Source: an uncultured Gammaproteobacteria bacterium (GTDB lineage Bacteria; Pseudomonadota; Gammaproteobacteria; Pseudomonadales; Pseudomonadaceae). From it: a DNA stretch of 58,848 nucleotides. The DNA lies in assembly GCA_945612235.1 (NCBI GenBank), contig CALZAE010000006.1, positions 1 through 58,848 of the forward strand, in the 5' to 3' direction. The notes under the pieces are model-generated. The model was not told the origin of the DNA and ran no database searches. It saw nothing but the letters and a program-made list of their open reading frames with translations. This document shows, piece by piece, positions 15,407-24,065 of this stretch. The first letter of the stretch is position 1. Each line of letters starts with the position of its first letter. A program made the translations under genes and the position numbers.

Positions 15407-16908
15407 GCTGGTGTGCCTGCTTTTGGTTGAGTCGTTGCGTTATCCAGCTTGAGTACACTGCGTAACCAGTCGGTATCTAGGTAGTCTTCGACTTGATCAG
15501 CCAAACGATCCAGCTGCTCAAGGCGGTGGGCTTGGTAATTAACAGCTGCGCCTAAATCTTGCAGTCCCGCCCAGTGCAATAGCGCATCACAGGCGGCGGG
15601 CTGATCGAAGATGCCATGTACCGCAGTGCCGGCAATTTGATTATCCGCGCTGATCACGCCTTCATGTTGGCCATTGATAGAGGTGAGCGGTGGTAATGGC
15701 TCGGCACTGTGGATGGTAATGCTGTGCATGATATAGCCCGTAAACTCTGTACCTGCAGCCGAACTCTCTGCAGAGAAAGTAAGACTGCCTTGAACTTCGC
15801 GTAATTGTTGCTCTGGGTTCACACTGGTGGTTATGGGTAGAAGTCCCAGCGCGGCGCAGCTAGCTGACGCACCTTCGCTGCCGCTTGGGTCATCAAGACC
15901 TTCACCGAGCAGTTGTAAGCCGCCGCTGATGCCAAATACTTTACCGCCATAGCGCAGATGTTTTTCGATAGCTTGTGGCCAACCTTGTGCTTGCAGCCAA
16001 GCCAGATCAGCACGAATACTTTGGCTGCCGGGCAGAATAATCAGGTCAGCTGGCGGAATGGCTTGATCGGGGCCGATAAACTGCAGATTGACACCGGGAT
16101 GCAGGCGCAAGGGATCAAAATCATTGTGATTGGTGATGCGCGGTAAGACCGGCACTATCACATTCAGCGCGCCAGCAGTGCTAGAACCACTGAGGCCGAT
16201 GCTGTCTTCAGAGTCGATAATCAGGCCGTGCAGATAGGGCAACACGCCGATCACGGGTTTACCAGTGCGCTCAGTCAGCCAATCCAGCCCCGGTTCCAGC
16301 AAAGCCATATCACCGCGAAAACGGTTGATAATAAAGCCTTGGGTGCGGGCTTGTTCGCTCTCTGAGATTAACTCTAAAGTACCCACCAACTGGGCAAATA
16401 CACCACCGCGCTCGATATCACCCACTAGTAACACCGGGCAGTCGGCGGCTTCAGCAAAACCCATATTGGCGATGTCGTTGGCGCGCAGATTAATCTCCGC
16501 GGGGCTACCAGCCCCTTCAGCAATGATCACATCGTAGCGCTGACTTAAATCGCGCCAAGCCGCCAGCACCGACTGCATGGCCTCGGCTTTATAGGCGTGA
16601 TAATCCAGCGCATCCATGTTGCCGTAAACCTGACCGCGCAGAATCACCTGCGCGCCACAATCGCTTTGCGGTTTGAGTAGCAACGGATTCATATCGCTGT
16701 GGGGTTGAATGCCACAGGCCAGAGCGTGCAGGGCAGTGGAGCGCCCAATCTCACCGGCATCGATGGTAATTGCGCTATTCAGCGCCATATTCTGCGGTTT
16801 GAACGGCGCAACGGACACACCTTGCCGCGCTAGCCAGCGACAGAGTGCCGCGACGACGGTGGTTTTACCGGCATCAGAGGTGGTGCCCTGAATCATCAGT
16901 GTGATCAT
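15403..16908 (-). CDS. cobQ: Cobyric acid synthase CobQ (glutaminase Cys replaced by Ser)
   Basis: A 501-aa enzyme (family length about 490) that amidates adenosylcobyrinic a,c-diamide at four positions. The N-terminal dethiobiotin-synthetase-like ATPase domain has [20 protein letters not shown] (residues 7-26) and [13 protein letters not shown]. The C-terminal amidotransferase domain has [10 protein letters not shown] and the His motif GTAVHGIFD. Its nucleophile elbow, normally GICGG, reads GISGG: Ser328, codon AGC at 15925-15927. Glutamine hydrolysis should therefore be lost or weak, unless ammonia is used directly. ATG directly follows the cobO stop (TAAATG), and the 3' end overlaps bluB. 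Confidence 0.95.
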   Translation of the reverse strand: MITLMIQGTTSDAGKTTVVAALCRWLARQGVSVAPFKPQNMALNSAITIDAGEIGRSTALHALACGIQPHSDMNPLLLKPQSDCGAQVILRGQVYGNMDALDYHAYKAEAMQSVLAAWRDLSQRYDVIIAEGAGSPAEINLRANDIANMGFAEAADCPVLLVGDIERGGVFAQLVGTLELISESEQARTQGFIINRFRGDMALLEPGLDWLTERTGKPVIGVLPYLHGLIIDSEDSIGLSGSSTAGALNVIVPVLPRITNHNDFDPLRLHPGVNLQFIGPDQAIPPADLIILPGSQSIRADLAWLQAQGWPQAIEKHLRYGGKVFGISGGLQLLGEGLDDPSGSEGASASCAALGLLPITTSVNPEQQLREVQGSLTFSAESSAAGTEFTGYIMHSITIHSAEPLPPLTSINGQHEGVISADNQIAGTAVHGIFDQPAACDALLHWAGLQDLGAAVNYQAHRLEQLDRLADQVEDYLDTDWLRSVLKLDNATTQPKAGTPA

Positions 16909-17520
16909 TTACAGCTCAATACCTTTTTGCGCTTTGATGCCTTGATCTTTGAACGCGTGTTTTACCGCGCCCATTTCAGTCACAGTATCGGCGATATCGA
17001 TCAGTTCCTGCGGCGCGTAACGGCCTGTCACTACCACGTGCTGCATCTCGGGGCGTGCTTGTAAATCGTCCAGCACAGGGTCCAGATCTAAGTATTCGTA
17101 CTTCAGGGCAATATTGAGTTCATCCAGCAAAATCAGATCATAGCTGGGGTCTTTGAGCATGGCAGCAACGATCTCCCAAGCCGCATTGGCTGAGGCGATA
17201 TCTTGTTCTCGATCTTGAGTATCCCAGGTGTAGCCTTGGCCCATCACGTGATAGTCGACATTGGGCAGCTTGCTAAAAAAAGCTTGCTCACCGGTACTAA
17301 AAGCACCCTTAATAAACTGCACTATGCCGACTTTCATGCCGTGACCTAACGAGCGCGCGACCATGCCAAAGCCCGAGCTACTTTTACCTTTACCGGGACC
17401 AGTCAGGACCAGCAGGATACCTTGCTCTTTGTTGGCATTGGCGATGCGCTCTTGCATGATTTTTTGTTTGGCCGCCATACGCTTAGCGTGGCGGGCAGGG
17501 TCTTTGGCGTGTTCACGCAT
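16909..17520 (-). CDS. cobO: Corrinoid ATP adenosyltransferase
   Basis: A 203-aa CobA/CobO/BtuR-family enzyme that transfers the 5'-deoxyadenosyl group of ATP to cob(I)alamin or cobinamide. The P-loop is LTGPGKGKSSSGFGM (about 37-51), then KVGIVQFIKGAF, and the Walker B-like stretch YDLILLDELNIALKY. The C-terminus has GRYAPQELIDIADTVTEM. GGAGA precedes ATG 17520. It stands between btuD (99-nt gap) and cobQ (adjacent), consistent with adenosylation of corrinoids taken up by BtuFCD. Known as btuR in enterics. Confidence 0.95.
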   Translation of the reverse strand: MREHAKDPARHAKRMAAKQKIMQERIANANKEQGILLVLTGPGKGKSSSGFGMVARSLGHGMKVGIVQFIKGAFSTGEQAFFSKLPNVDYHVMGQGYTWDTQDREQDIASANAAWEIVAAMLKDPSYDLILLDELNIALKYEYLDLDPVLDDLQARPEMQHVVVTGRYAPQELIDIADTVTEMGAVKHAFKDQGIKAQKGIEL

Positions 17521-17619
17521 GGGTATTCTCCTAGTGGTTATTCAATATGAGTGGCTGGTCTTGGACAGCAGCAGCCAACAGTGTGGGCGCAAGAGAGAGT
17601 CATAGGTTCGCCATTTTGA

Positions 17620-18399
17620 TCATGATCCACCGGAACACAGGGGTACAAATACCGGTGCGCCATCGACTTCTACAGTGATGAGCTTTTGGTTGTATAACTG
17701 CTCAAGTGCGGAGGGTTTTAACATGGAATGGGCGGGACCCCAGCAGGCATCACCGTTGCTATACAGTAGCAATACATGGCTGCACCAACGTGCCGCTAGA
17801 TTGAGATCATGCAGGCACATAAAGACTGTTTTGCTTAGGGCCGCCTGATCTTTCAGCAGACTCATGACTTTGACCTGATGATGTAAGTCCAAGTGGTTGG
17901 TCGGTTCATCCAGCAACCATATATCAGGGTTTTGGGTCATGAGTGTGGCAATCGCAACACGCTGGCGCTCGCCGCCGGATAAAGTACTGAGTAGGCGGTC
18001 CGAGAGATGATCGACATCCATTGTTGCTAACGCTTGTTGCGCCCGCTGCAGGTCTTCATTTTTTTCACTTTCCCAAGGCGATAACCACGGATGACGTCCG
18101 ATCATCGCGGTTTCTAATACCGTGGCTGGGAAACTGTCTTGGCGCTCCTGAAACACTAAGCCTAATTGCCGAGCAATATCACGGCGTTTTAAGTCAGTGA
18201 GCGCTGAGTCGTTCAAAATGACTTGGCCGCTGCGCGCGGGCAGCAATCCCGCCAGTGTATGCAATAAGGTGGTTTTACCGGCGCCATTGGGGCCGAGTAC
18301 GCCCCAAACTTGTCCGGACTCAATACTCATATTCAGCGCAAAGCCGTCGGCGCGGTTGGGTACGTTGATGATCAGATCGCGGGTGTGCAGGGTACTCAT
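17620..18399 (-). CDS. btuD: Corrinoid ABC transporter ATP-binding protein BtuD-like
   Basis: A 259-aa ABC ATPase of the FecE/BtuD group. Walker A GPNGAGKTTLL (about 36-46), Q-loop LGLVFQERQD, signature LSGGERQRVAIA, Walker B IWLLDEPTNHLD, switch His in FMCLHDLNLA. It powers vitamin B12 or corrinoid import through BtuC. ATG 18399 overlaps the btuC stop (TGATG); a TTG one codon upstream is less likely. Context among corrinoid genes favours a corrinoid over a ferric-siderophore substrate. Confidence 0.9.
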   Translation of the reverse strand: MSTLHTRDLIINVPNRADGFALNMSIESGQVWGVLGPNGAGKTTLLHTLAGLLPARSGQVILNDSALTDLKRRDIARQLGLVFQERQDSFPATVLETAMIGRHPWLSPWESEKNEDLQRAQQALATMDVDHLSDRLLSTLSGGERQRVAIATLMTQNPDIWLLDEPTNHLDLHHQVKVMSLLKDQAALSKTVFMCLHDLNLAARWCSHVLLLYSNGDACWGPAHSMLKPSALEQLYNQKLITVEVDGAPVFVPLCSGGS

Positions 18400-19358
18400 C
18401 AACGGCTCCGGTGCAGTAAATACAGAAAGGTCGGTACGCCGAGCAATGCGGTAATCACGCCAACGGGCAGCTGCTCCGGCGCAATCACTGTGCGCGCTAA
18501 CGTATCGGCCAGTACCAATAAAGTGCCACCGGCCAGCGCACTGGCTGGCAAAATAATGCGCTGATCGTTACCCAGCACCAGTCGCAGCATATGCGGCACA
18601 ATTAGACCGACAAAGCCGATGCTGCCTGCTGTTGTCACTGCCGTTGCGGTGAGTAGGCTGGCCAGTAGATAAATGCTCCATTCCAGCGGGCGCACCGAGA
18701 CACCCAGTGCAGCAGCCTGCATGGAACCACGCGCCAATACATTTAAATTACGCGCCAGCGGCATAATCACTATCACTGCTAAAGCCAGCACCACCAGCGC
18801 TGGCCAAGGTGTACGGGCGTAGGACACATCACCCATCAACCAATACAACATGCCGGGCAGTTTGTAAGAGGGGGTCAATGCCAGCATCAGCGTAATCACT
18901 GCGCCCCAACCAGCGGCAACTACCACGCCAGTCAGCAACAGACGCGATGCAGTCCAACTGCCGGTACCGTGTGCTAGGCCAAACACCAATACGGTGGCGA
19001 ACATGGCACCAACAAAGGCCGAGCCAGAGATCGCCAGTGCACCCATGCCACCTAGCATGGCTAACAGCGCACCCACCGCTGCACCACCGGACAAGCCCAG
19101 CACATAGGGATCAGCGAGCGGATTACGCAGCAGCACTTGCATCAGTGCCCCCGCTACAGCCAATAAACCACCGGTGGCAAATGCAGCCAATGTGCGTGGT
19201 AAGCGCAGGTCCCATACTAGGGTTTGATGCAGCACACTGCCTTGATCTTGAATCACCGCCCAAAGCTCTGACGGTGAGATGGTGACACTGCCGATCGCTA
19301 GAGCCAATACCACAGCCAGCAGAGCAATAACGCTAAGCGCCAGTAAGGAGCGAAGCAT
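18399..19358 (-). CDS. btuC: Corrinoid ABC transporter permease BtuC-like
   Basis: A 319-aa FecCD-family permease with about ten hydrophobic segments. Typical sequences are LWDLRLPRTLAAFATGGLLA then VAGALMQVLLRNPLADPYVL (about 48-90) and GSIGFVGLIVPHMLRLVLG with the coupling region near the C-terminus. It forms the membrane channel with BtuD and receives substrate from BtuF. It lies 33 nt after btuF and overlaps btuD, so the three are co-translated. Confidence 0.92.
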   Translation of the reverse strand: MLRSLLALSVIALLAVVLALAIGSVTISPSELWAVIQDQGSVLHQTLVWDLRLPRTLAAFATGGLLAVAGALMQVLLRNPLADPYVLGLSGGAAVGALLAMLGGMGALAISGSAFVGAMFATVLVFGLAHGTGSWTASRLLLTGVVVAAGWGAVITLMLALTPSYKLPGMLYWLMGDVSYARTPWPALVVLALAVIVIMPLARNLNVLARGSMQAAALGVSVRPLEWSIYLLASLLTATAVTTAGSIGFVGLIVPHMLRLVLGNDQRIILPASALAGGTLLVLADTLARTVIAPEQLPVGVITALLGVPTFLYLLHRSR

Positions 19359-19391
19359 CAGAATGTCGCCTGCAATTTTTCACTGAGGTCA

Positions 19392-20291
19392 TTAGCGAGC
19401 ACGGGCAATATCCAGTTTCTGACAAATATCTCGACTGGCTTCTAGCAGTCTCGGTGTCGGGCGTGAGATGGGTGATGCGGGCACAAAAAACAAATTATTT
19501 TTAGCCACCGCGCTCATTCTTGGATACTTTTTCCAGTGATCCAGTTGCTGATCGCTGGCGCCTTCTACACTGCCGGTCAGAATCACTTCGGGATCAGCCC
19601 CGAGCACAACTTCAGGGCTGATTCGCGGCACCAAACGTGGCATATCAGCAAACACGTTAACACCACCGCACAGTTGCAGCACTTTACCGATCAAATGCTC
19701 GTTGTTGATGGTCATTAAGGGCGTTTCCCAGACCTGATAGAAGGCAGAGATGGGTTGAGCGTGACGGTATTGCTCAGAAATTTCAGCCATACCTGCGCGG
19801 AAACGTTCGGCTTCGGCAAAGCCTGCTGTTTCTGTGCCCGCCAAAGTAGAGAGGCGCTCAATCGCGCTAGACACACCCTCGAAGGTGCGCGGCTCGATGG
19901 CAAACATTGGCAGACCCAACTCTTCTAGCAATTCCATCTGAGCCGGTGGATTGCCTGTGACCCAAGTCACCACTAGGTCGGGCTTGAGTGCCAGCAATGC
20001 TTCCACATCAATGCGGGTGTGATTGCCCACTAAAGGTAGTTTAAGAGCAGCAGGTGGGTAGTCGCTGTGATTAACACCGGCAACGACTTGTTCACCGGCA
20101 CCAGCGGCGAAGGTCAACTCCGTCGCACCAGGTGATAGCGTGGCAATGCGCTGGGCTGGAGCCGTGATACAGAGTTCTTGTCCAGCATCATCTATCGCGC
20201 AACGTTGTGGCTCGGCGGCAAGCAGTTGCGGTGTAAAAATCCCTAAGATTAAACTTAGGGCAACTTTTAACTTCAGCCATTGAGTGCTCAC
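19392..20291 (-). CDS. btuF: Corrinoid-binding periplasmic protein BtuF-like
   Basis: A 299-aa periplasmic binding protein. The signal peptide is KLKVALSLILGIFTPQLLAA near residues 7-26. Mature motifs include RIATLSPGATELTFAAGAGE, LLALKPDLVVTWVTGNPP and the helical backbone typical of BtuF/FepB-type proteins. Start GTG 20291 is chosen: GGAG lies 9 nt upstream and it overlaps the preceding decarboxylase stop (GTGA). A longer ATG start at 20339 would place unlikely residues before the signal peptide. It delivers corrinoids to BtuCD. Confidence 0.9.
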   Translation of the reverse strand: MSTQWLKLKVALSLILGIFTPQLLAAEPQRCAIDDAGQELCITAPAQRIATLSPGATELTFAAGAGEQVVAGVNHSDYPPAALKLPLVGNHTRIDVEALLALKPDLVVTWVTGNPPAQMELLEELGLPMFAIEPRTFEGVSSAIERLSTLAGTETAGFAEAERFRAGMAEISEQYRHAQPISAFYQVWETPLMTINNEHLIGKVLQLCGGVNVFADMPRLVPRISPEVVLGADPEVILTGSVEGASDQQLDHWKKYPRMSAVAKNNLFFVPASPISRPTPRLLEASRDICQKLDIARAR

Positions 20292-21304
20292 GTCTTTACT
20301 CCTGTATAGGTCATTAACGCCATTTCTAAGCGTTGCCACTGCTGCTGATCGGCGGCTAAACCAAAGCGCAACATGCCGGGTTGTTCAAAGGTGCGCACCA
20401 AGATGCCTTGGGCAGCTAAATACTCTGCCAGCGCTGTCGGCGCGTGAATTCTAACAGTCTGGAACAAGACTGTACCGCTTAACAATCGGAGCCCAGCGGC
20501 TTGTAATATATTCGCTAATCTCTGCGTATCGCGCTGCAGGCGGATGCGAGTTTGTTCTTGCCATTCTGTATCCAGTAATGCTTGCGCCATCACATAACGG
20601 CTGGGCCCGCTGAGTGACCAAGGGCCGAGCAGCTGGCGTAAAGATTGCGCGATGCTTGGCTCTGTCAGAACTGCGCCAGCGCGCACACCGGCCAGCCCAT
20701 AGAACTTGCCCAGCGAACGCAAAATAACTAAGCCGGGCAGTCCAGCTTGGGCGCATAGGCTGAGTTCTGGCGTAGCATCCATAAATGCCTCATCCACGAT
20801 CAACCAGCCGCCGCGCTGTTGCAAGCGTTGGTGCCAACGCAGCAAGGTTGTGGGTGGGATCAATTCGCCGGTGGGGTTATTGGGATTGATCCACACCAAT
20901 ACGTCCAACTGATCCAGCCAGCGCTCGTCGTCGTAGCTTGTCTGTGTGGGTGTAATCGACACAATCTCATGACCGGCCTGTCGCCAGCTGTATTCATGTT
21001 CACGATAGCCAATGATGGGAATGCCGACACGGCAGCGTTGACGTAAACGCGGTAAGGCCATAATCGCGGCTTGGCTGCCGGCAACAGGCTCGCAGTCTGC
21101 AATGGCAGGAACCCCGGTCACGTCACGAATAATATCGCTGAGCCCGTCATCCTCCTCTGGCAGTCTTTGCCAAATCTGCGCAGGTATCCCTGGCACTGGC
21201 CAACCGACTGGGTTGATACCCGTAGAGAGATCCAGCCACTGATCGCGGGGAATACCCCAGCGCTGAGCGGCTTCATTCAGGCGTCCGCCATGTTTGGGTT
21301 GCAT
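20288..21304 (-). CDS. cobC: L-threonine-O-3-phosphate decarboxylase CobC/CobD type
   Basis: A 338-aa PLP-dependent class I/II aminotransferase-fold enzyme that makes (R)-1-aminopropan-2-ol phosphate for the nucleotide loop. It starts MQPKHGGRLNEAAQRWGI, typical of the family, then WLDLSTGINPVGWPVP; WINPNNPTGEL and the PLP Lys in LRSLGKFYGLAGVRAG are present. In Pseudomonas it is named CobC (CobD in Salmonella). ATG 21304 follows the cbiB stop by 2 nt; an upstream extension to 21361 overlaps cbiB and is unlikely. Confidence 0.93.
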   Translation of the reverse strand: MQPKHGGRLNEAAQRWGIPRDQWLDLSTGINPVGWPVPGIPAQIWQRLPEEDDGLSDIIRDVTGVPAIADCEPVAGSQAAIMALPRLRQRCRVGIPIIGYREHEYSWRQAGHEIVSITPTQTSYDDERWLDQLDVLVWINPNNPTGELIPPTTLLRWHQRLQQRGGWLIVDEAFMDATPELSLCAQAGLPGLVILRSLGKFYGLAGVRAGAVLTEPSIAQSLRQLLGPWSLSGPSRYVMAQALLDTEWQEQTRIRLQRDTQRLANILQAAGLRLLSGTVLFQTVRIHAPTALAEYLAAQGILVRTFEQPGMLRFGLAADQQQWQRLEMALMTYTGVKT

Positions 21305-21306
21305 GG

Positions 21307-22248
21307 TTAAAATCCCATCACATAAATCAATAGGGTGACTGCAAAGACAACTCCCAACCACAGCCAGGTGCCGTGGCGCACCAGCGCAATAGCTGCTTCG
21401 ATGCTGCTAGCACTGGCGGGTTGCGTGCCACCCAGAGTAGGACGTTGTTTAATGCCACTCGGATAGGGCGATGGACCGCCGAGGCGAACATTTAACGCCC
21501 CCGCACCGGCTGCCATCACCGGTCCAGCATTGGGGCTGTCCCATTCTGGTGCTTGAGTGCGCCAGCAGTGCAGCGCTATTGTGCGCTTGCCGAGCAATGC
21601 GTAGGTCAGTGCGGTGAGGCGCGCGGGCACCCAGCCTAAGATATCGTCCAGTCGCGCAGCGGCTCGGCCAAAATATAGAAAACGCGGATTACGATAACCC
21701 CACATCGCATCCAGAGTATTGACCATGCGGTGCAGCACGACGCCTGGAATGCCAGCAATGAGCAACCAGAACAGACTGGCAAATACCGCATCAGCGCCGT
21801 TCTCCAGCATCGATTCAGTGGCAGCCGCAGCGACGCCTTGTTGATCCAGTGCGCTGGCTTGGCGGCTGACAATACGGCTGACGTGATAACGTGCTGTGTC
21901 TAGATCACCGCGCTGCAGTGGCTTGGCGACCGCTTGACCGTGTTCCGTCAGTCCGCGCAGTGAGATGGCCAGCCAGAGTGCTACCGCCTGCGCCACTAGT
22001 AACCACAGTCCACTCAGTGCCACAGAAATCCATACTGCCACCGCCACTATCGGCAGTGTCACTAGCAGTAATGCGCCAGAACCTGCAAACAGGCTCCGCG
22101 CAGGACGGTCTGGCTGAGTGTTCCAAGTTTTTTCCACAGCAGTAACGATACGACCAAAGCCGACCAGTGGATGCCAGCGGCGCGGCTCACCTAGCAGGCG
22201 ATCCAATAGCAGAGCCAGGGTGCAGACAATCAAAGGAGTGAATAACAA
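21307..22248 (-). CDS. cbiB: Adenosylcobinamide-phosphate synthase CbiB (CobD)
   Basis: A 313-aa membrane protein that attaches aminopropanol phosphate to adenosylcobyric acid. Motifs seen: LALLLDRLLGEPRRWHPLVG then FGRI (about 11-34), SRQASALDQQGVAAAATESM then LENGADAVFASLFWLL (about 130-170), and MWGYRNPRFLYFGRAAARLD then D. Several hydrophobic segments. Only TTG (22248) fits as a start, with AGGGA about 9 nt upstream; no ATG is available near the conserved N-terminus. In Pseudomonas nomenclature this gene is cobD. Confidence 0.93.
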   Translation of the reverse strand: MLFTPLIVCTLALLLDRLLGEPRRWHPLVGFGRIVTAVEKTWNTQPDRPARSLFAGSGALLLVTLPIVAVAVWISVALSGLWLLVAQAVALWLAISLRGLTEHGQAVAKPLQRGDLDTARYHVSRIVSRQASALDQQGVAAAATESMLENGADAVFASLFWLLIAGIPGVVLHRMVNTLDAMWGYRNPRFLYFGRAAARLDDILGWVPARLTALTYALLGKRTIALHCWRTQAPEWDSPNAGPVMAAGAGALNVRLGGPSPYPSGIKQRPTLGGTQPASASSIEAAIALVRHGTWLWLGVVFAVTLLIYVMGF

Positions 22249-22269
22249 CAGCGAATTTCCCTAACACAA

Positions 22270-22297
22270 TAGGTGGTGGTCATTAGGTGGTAGTCAT
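22270..22297. repeat. Two tandem 14-bp repeats upstream of cbiB
   Basis: TAGGTGGTGGTCAT (22270-22283) and TAGGTGGTAGTCAT (22284-22297) differ at one base. They lie in the 142-bp gap between cobU and cbiB, just upstream of the cbiB start, and could be a protein-binding site or simple slippage. Confidence 0.5.
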
Positions 22298-22390
22298 AAT
22301 GCGGCCAAGCGTACCTGATTACATTGAGTCAGAGTATGGTTTTGCAGCGTGGTAGCGAGACTGTGGCTTATGCCAGCCAGCGGCAAACAG

Positions 22391-22945
22391 TTACGACTCA
22401 GCAGGGTTAGTAATCGAGTCCTTTAATATCAGTGGCAGCCCAGCGATCGCCATCACCACCCGCTGACAGCGTTGCGCCAATGCCTGATTGAGCCAGCCCA
22501 ATTCATCGCAGAACTTGCGTGTCAGCGGATCCATACCGATAGTGCCCAGTCCAGTTTCGTTACTGACAATCACGAGCGGCCCGGGATAAGCCTCGATCTG
22601 CTGCAAGAAAGCTTCGCGCTGCAGCTCAAGCTGTTCGCCACCAAGATGCAACAGATTACTCAGCCACAAGCTCATGCAGTCGATTAACAAGCAGGGTGCC
22701 GGACTGAGTTGCCTGTGTTCGTGTAACACTCTTGCTAGATTCACGGGCTCTTCCACTAGCCCCCACGTCTGCGGTCGAATGGCTTGATGACGACTAATAC
22801 GGCTGGCCATTTCATCATCACCTGCGGTCGCAGTGGCCACATACACCACGGGCTGAGGCAGGGCTGCCGCCTGTGCTTCTGCTAATGCAGTTTTGCCAGA
22901 GCGTATGCCGCCCAGCACTAAGGTCTGGCAGGTCGTGGTGATCAT
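22391..22945 (-). CDS. cobU: Adenosylcobinamide kinase / guanylyltransferase CobU (CobP)
   Basis: A 184-aa bifunctional enzyme that phosphorylates adenosylcobinamide and adds GMP. The P-loop is LVLGGIRSGKTALAEAQA near the N-terminus; VYVATATAGDDEMASRISRH then and CLLIDCMSLWLSNLL and VSNETGLGTIGMDPLTRKFC follow. ATG 22945 has GGAGT 6 nt upstream; an in-frame TTG at 22957 is less likely. It is the first gene of the corrinoid operon. The next nucleotide-loop enzymes (CobS, CobT) are not in this window. Confidence 0.94.
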   Translation of the reverse strand: MITTTCQTLVLGGIRSGKTALAEAQAAALPQPVVYVATATAGDDEMASRISRHQAIRPQTWGLVEEPVNLARVLHEHRQLSPAPCLLIDCMSLWLSNLLHLGGEQLELQREAFLQQIEAYPGPLVIVSNETGLGTIGMDPLTRKFCDELGWLNQALAQRCQRVVMAIAGLPLILKDSITNPAES

Positions 22946-23021
22946 TAGTGACTCCAAAGTGTGGGCAACTATGTTGTAGTGGCGCAGCCAGCTTAAAGTG
23001 GCTTAATTAATAGCTTCTAAC

Positions 23022-23987
23022 CTACTGATCGGCGTCAGGAGTGAAGCGATAGAATAAGTTAGGTTCGCTGACGACATATAAATGCCCGTTCTCATCAATG
23101 CTGACGCCCTCTGCCTGCGGTATACCTCTGCGCAAACCGGCAAAACTTCGCGAGAGTGAGCGAAAACTAATCACCTGACCTTCGACAGTCATTTCCATCA
23201 GCAGTTTGGATTCATCACTGAGTAGGATTAAATGCCCGCTGTTTTGATCAAAGGTAGCGGACGATAAATCGGTGGCAAAGACATTGTCTTTGACCCAATC
23301 CGATAGATTGCGTACCTGTACTGACAGCCCTGTTTCTAAGCTGGCCTGAATGCCACTCACTTCAAGTAACTGGATGGGGTCGCGCTCTTTAGCGACATAG
23401 AGGCGATCATTTTTCAGGTCATAGGCTAAGCCTTCGATCCCTTTATTATCCTCATCCCACAGCGCCAAGGTGATCGATGGATATTCGCCATAGCGCATGG
23501 CGCCAATGGCTTGCGGCGTACCATCGTCATTCATAGGGATGCTGACAATGACCAAGTTTTGCTTACGCTCTTCTGCGACTATGAGTTGCCCATTGCCCAG
23601 ATACGCTAAAGCCTCAACGTCATCAAAACCATCCAATGTGTAACGCGCTCTGATATCGCCTTCGGTGCTGAGGGCCAGCAATTCATTAGGACCATTGATA
23701 ACCGCCCAAAGCAGATTTAAATCTGGATCAAAGGTGAGGCCTGAAAGATTGTTGTTGATCTCGGTAATAGGTTTAGCATCGATCTCGACCCGATAGGCGG
23801 GCAACCATACGCTTTGCTCCTGCCAATCAGCGGCGTGCATAGAAGTCTTAAACCAGTAATACAAACGATCATCTAAGTGGTGCGTATGCAGCTGAAATAC
23901 ACCTATCAGTATCAGGCACAACATAACCCACACCCAGAGGCTGGTTTTCAATACGCGGGTCAGTAGCGCTTTAGCTTTCAAGTACAT
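23022..23987 (-). CDS. SdiA-regulated (YjiK-like) membrane-anchored protein
   Basis: A 321-aa protein with one N-terminal membrane segment (SLWVWVMLCLILIGVFQL, about 16-33) and a periplasmic beta-propeller-like domain of the SdiA-regulated family: NNNLSGLTFDPDLNLLWAVI, FDDVEALAYLGNGQLIVAEE, NKGIEGLAYDLKNDRLYVAK and PQAEGVSIDENGHLYVVSEP are four blade-like repeats. The function is unknown; members often sit next to signalling genes. Here the neighbour is a diguanylate cyclase gene, 78 bp away and in the same direction. Confidence 0.85.
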   Translation of the reverse strand: MYLKAKALLTRVLKTSLWVWVMLCLILIGVFQLHTHHLDDRLYYWFKTSMHAADWQEQSVWLPAYRVEIDAKPITEINNNLSGLTFDPDLNLLWAVINGPNELLALSTEGDIRARYTLDGFDDVEALAYLGNGQLIVAEERKQNLVIVSIPMNDDGTPQAIGAMRYGEYPSITLALWDEDNKGIEGLAYDLKNDRLYVAKERDPIQLLEVSGIQASLETGLSVQVRNLSDWVKDNVFATDLSSATFDQNSGHLILLSDESKLLMEMTVEGQVISFRSLSRSFAGLRRGIPQAEGVSIDENGHLYVVSEPNLFYRFTPDADQ

Positions 23988-24065
23988 AAATTCTCGTGTG
24001 GTTGGAGGCAGATATAAGGCGTTTCATGTACTTCATATACGCAATCATACGAAGATTAATTGCAA

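Noticed and set aside
20292-20339. N-terminal extension of btuF to ATG 20339
   Set aside because: It would overlap cobC by 52 nt and put 16 residues before the signal peptide; GTG 20291 with a good ribosome-binding site explains the gene better.
22946-23021. Cobalamin riboswitch upstream of cobU
   Set aside because: The gap is only 76 bp and the conserved B12-box sequence is not visible.
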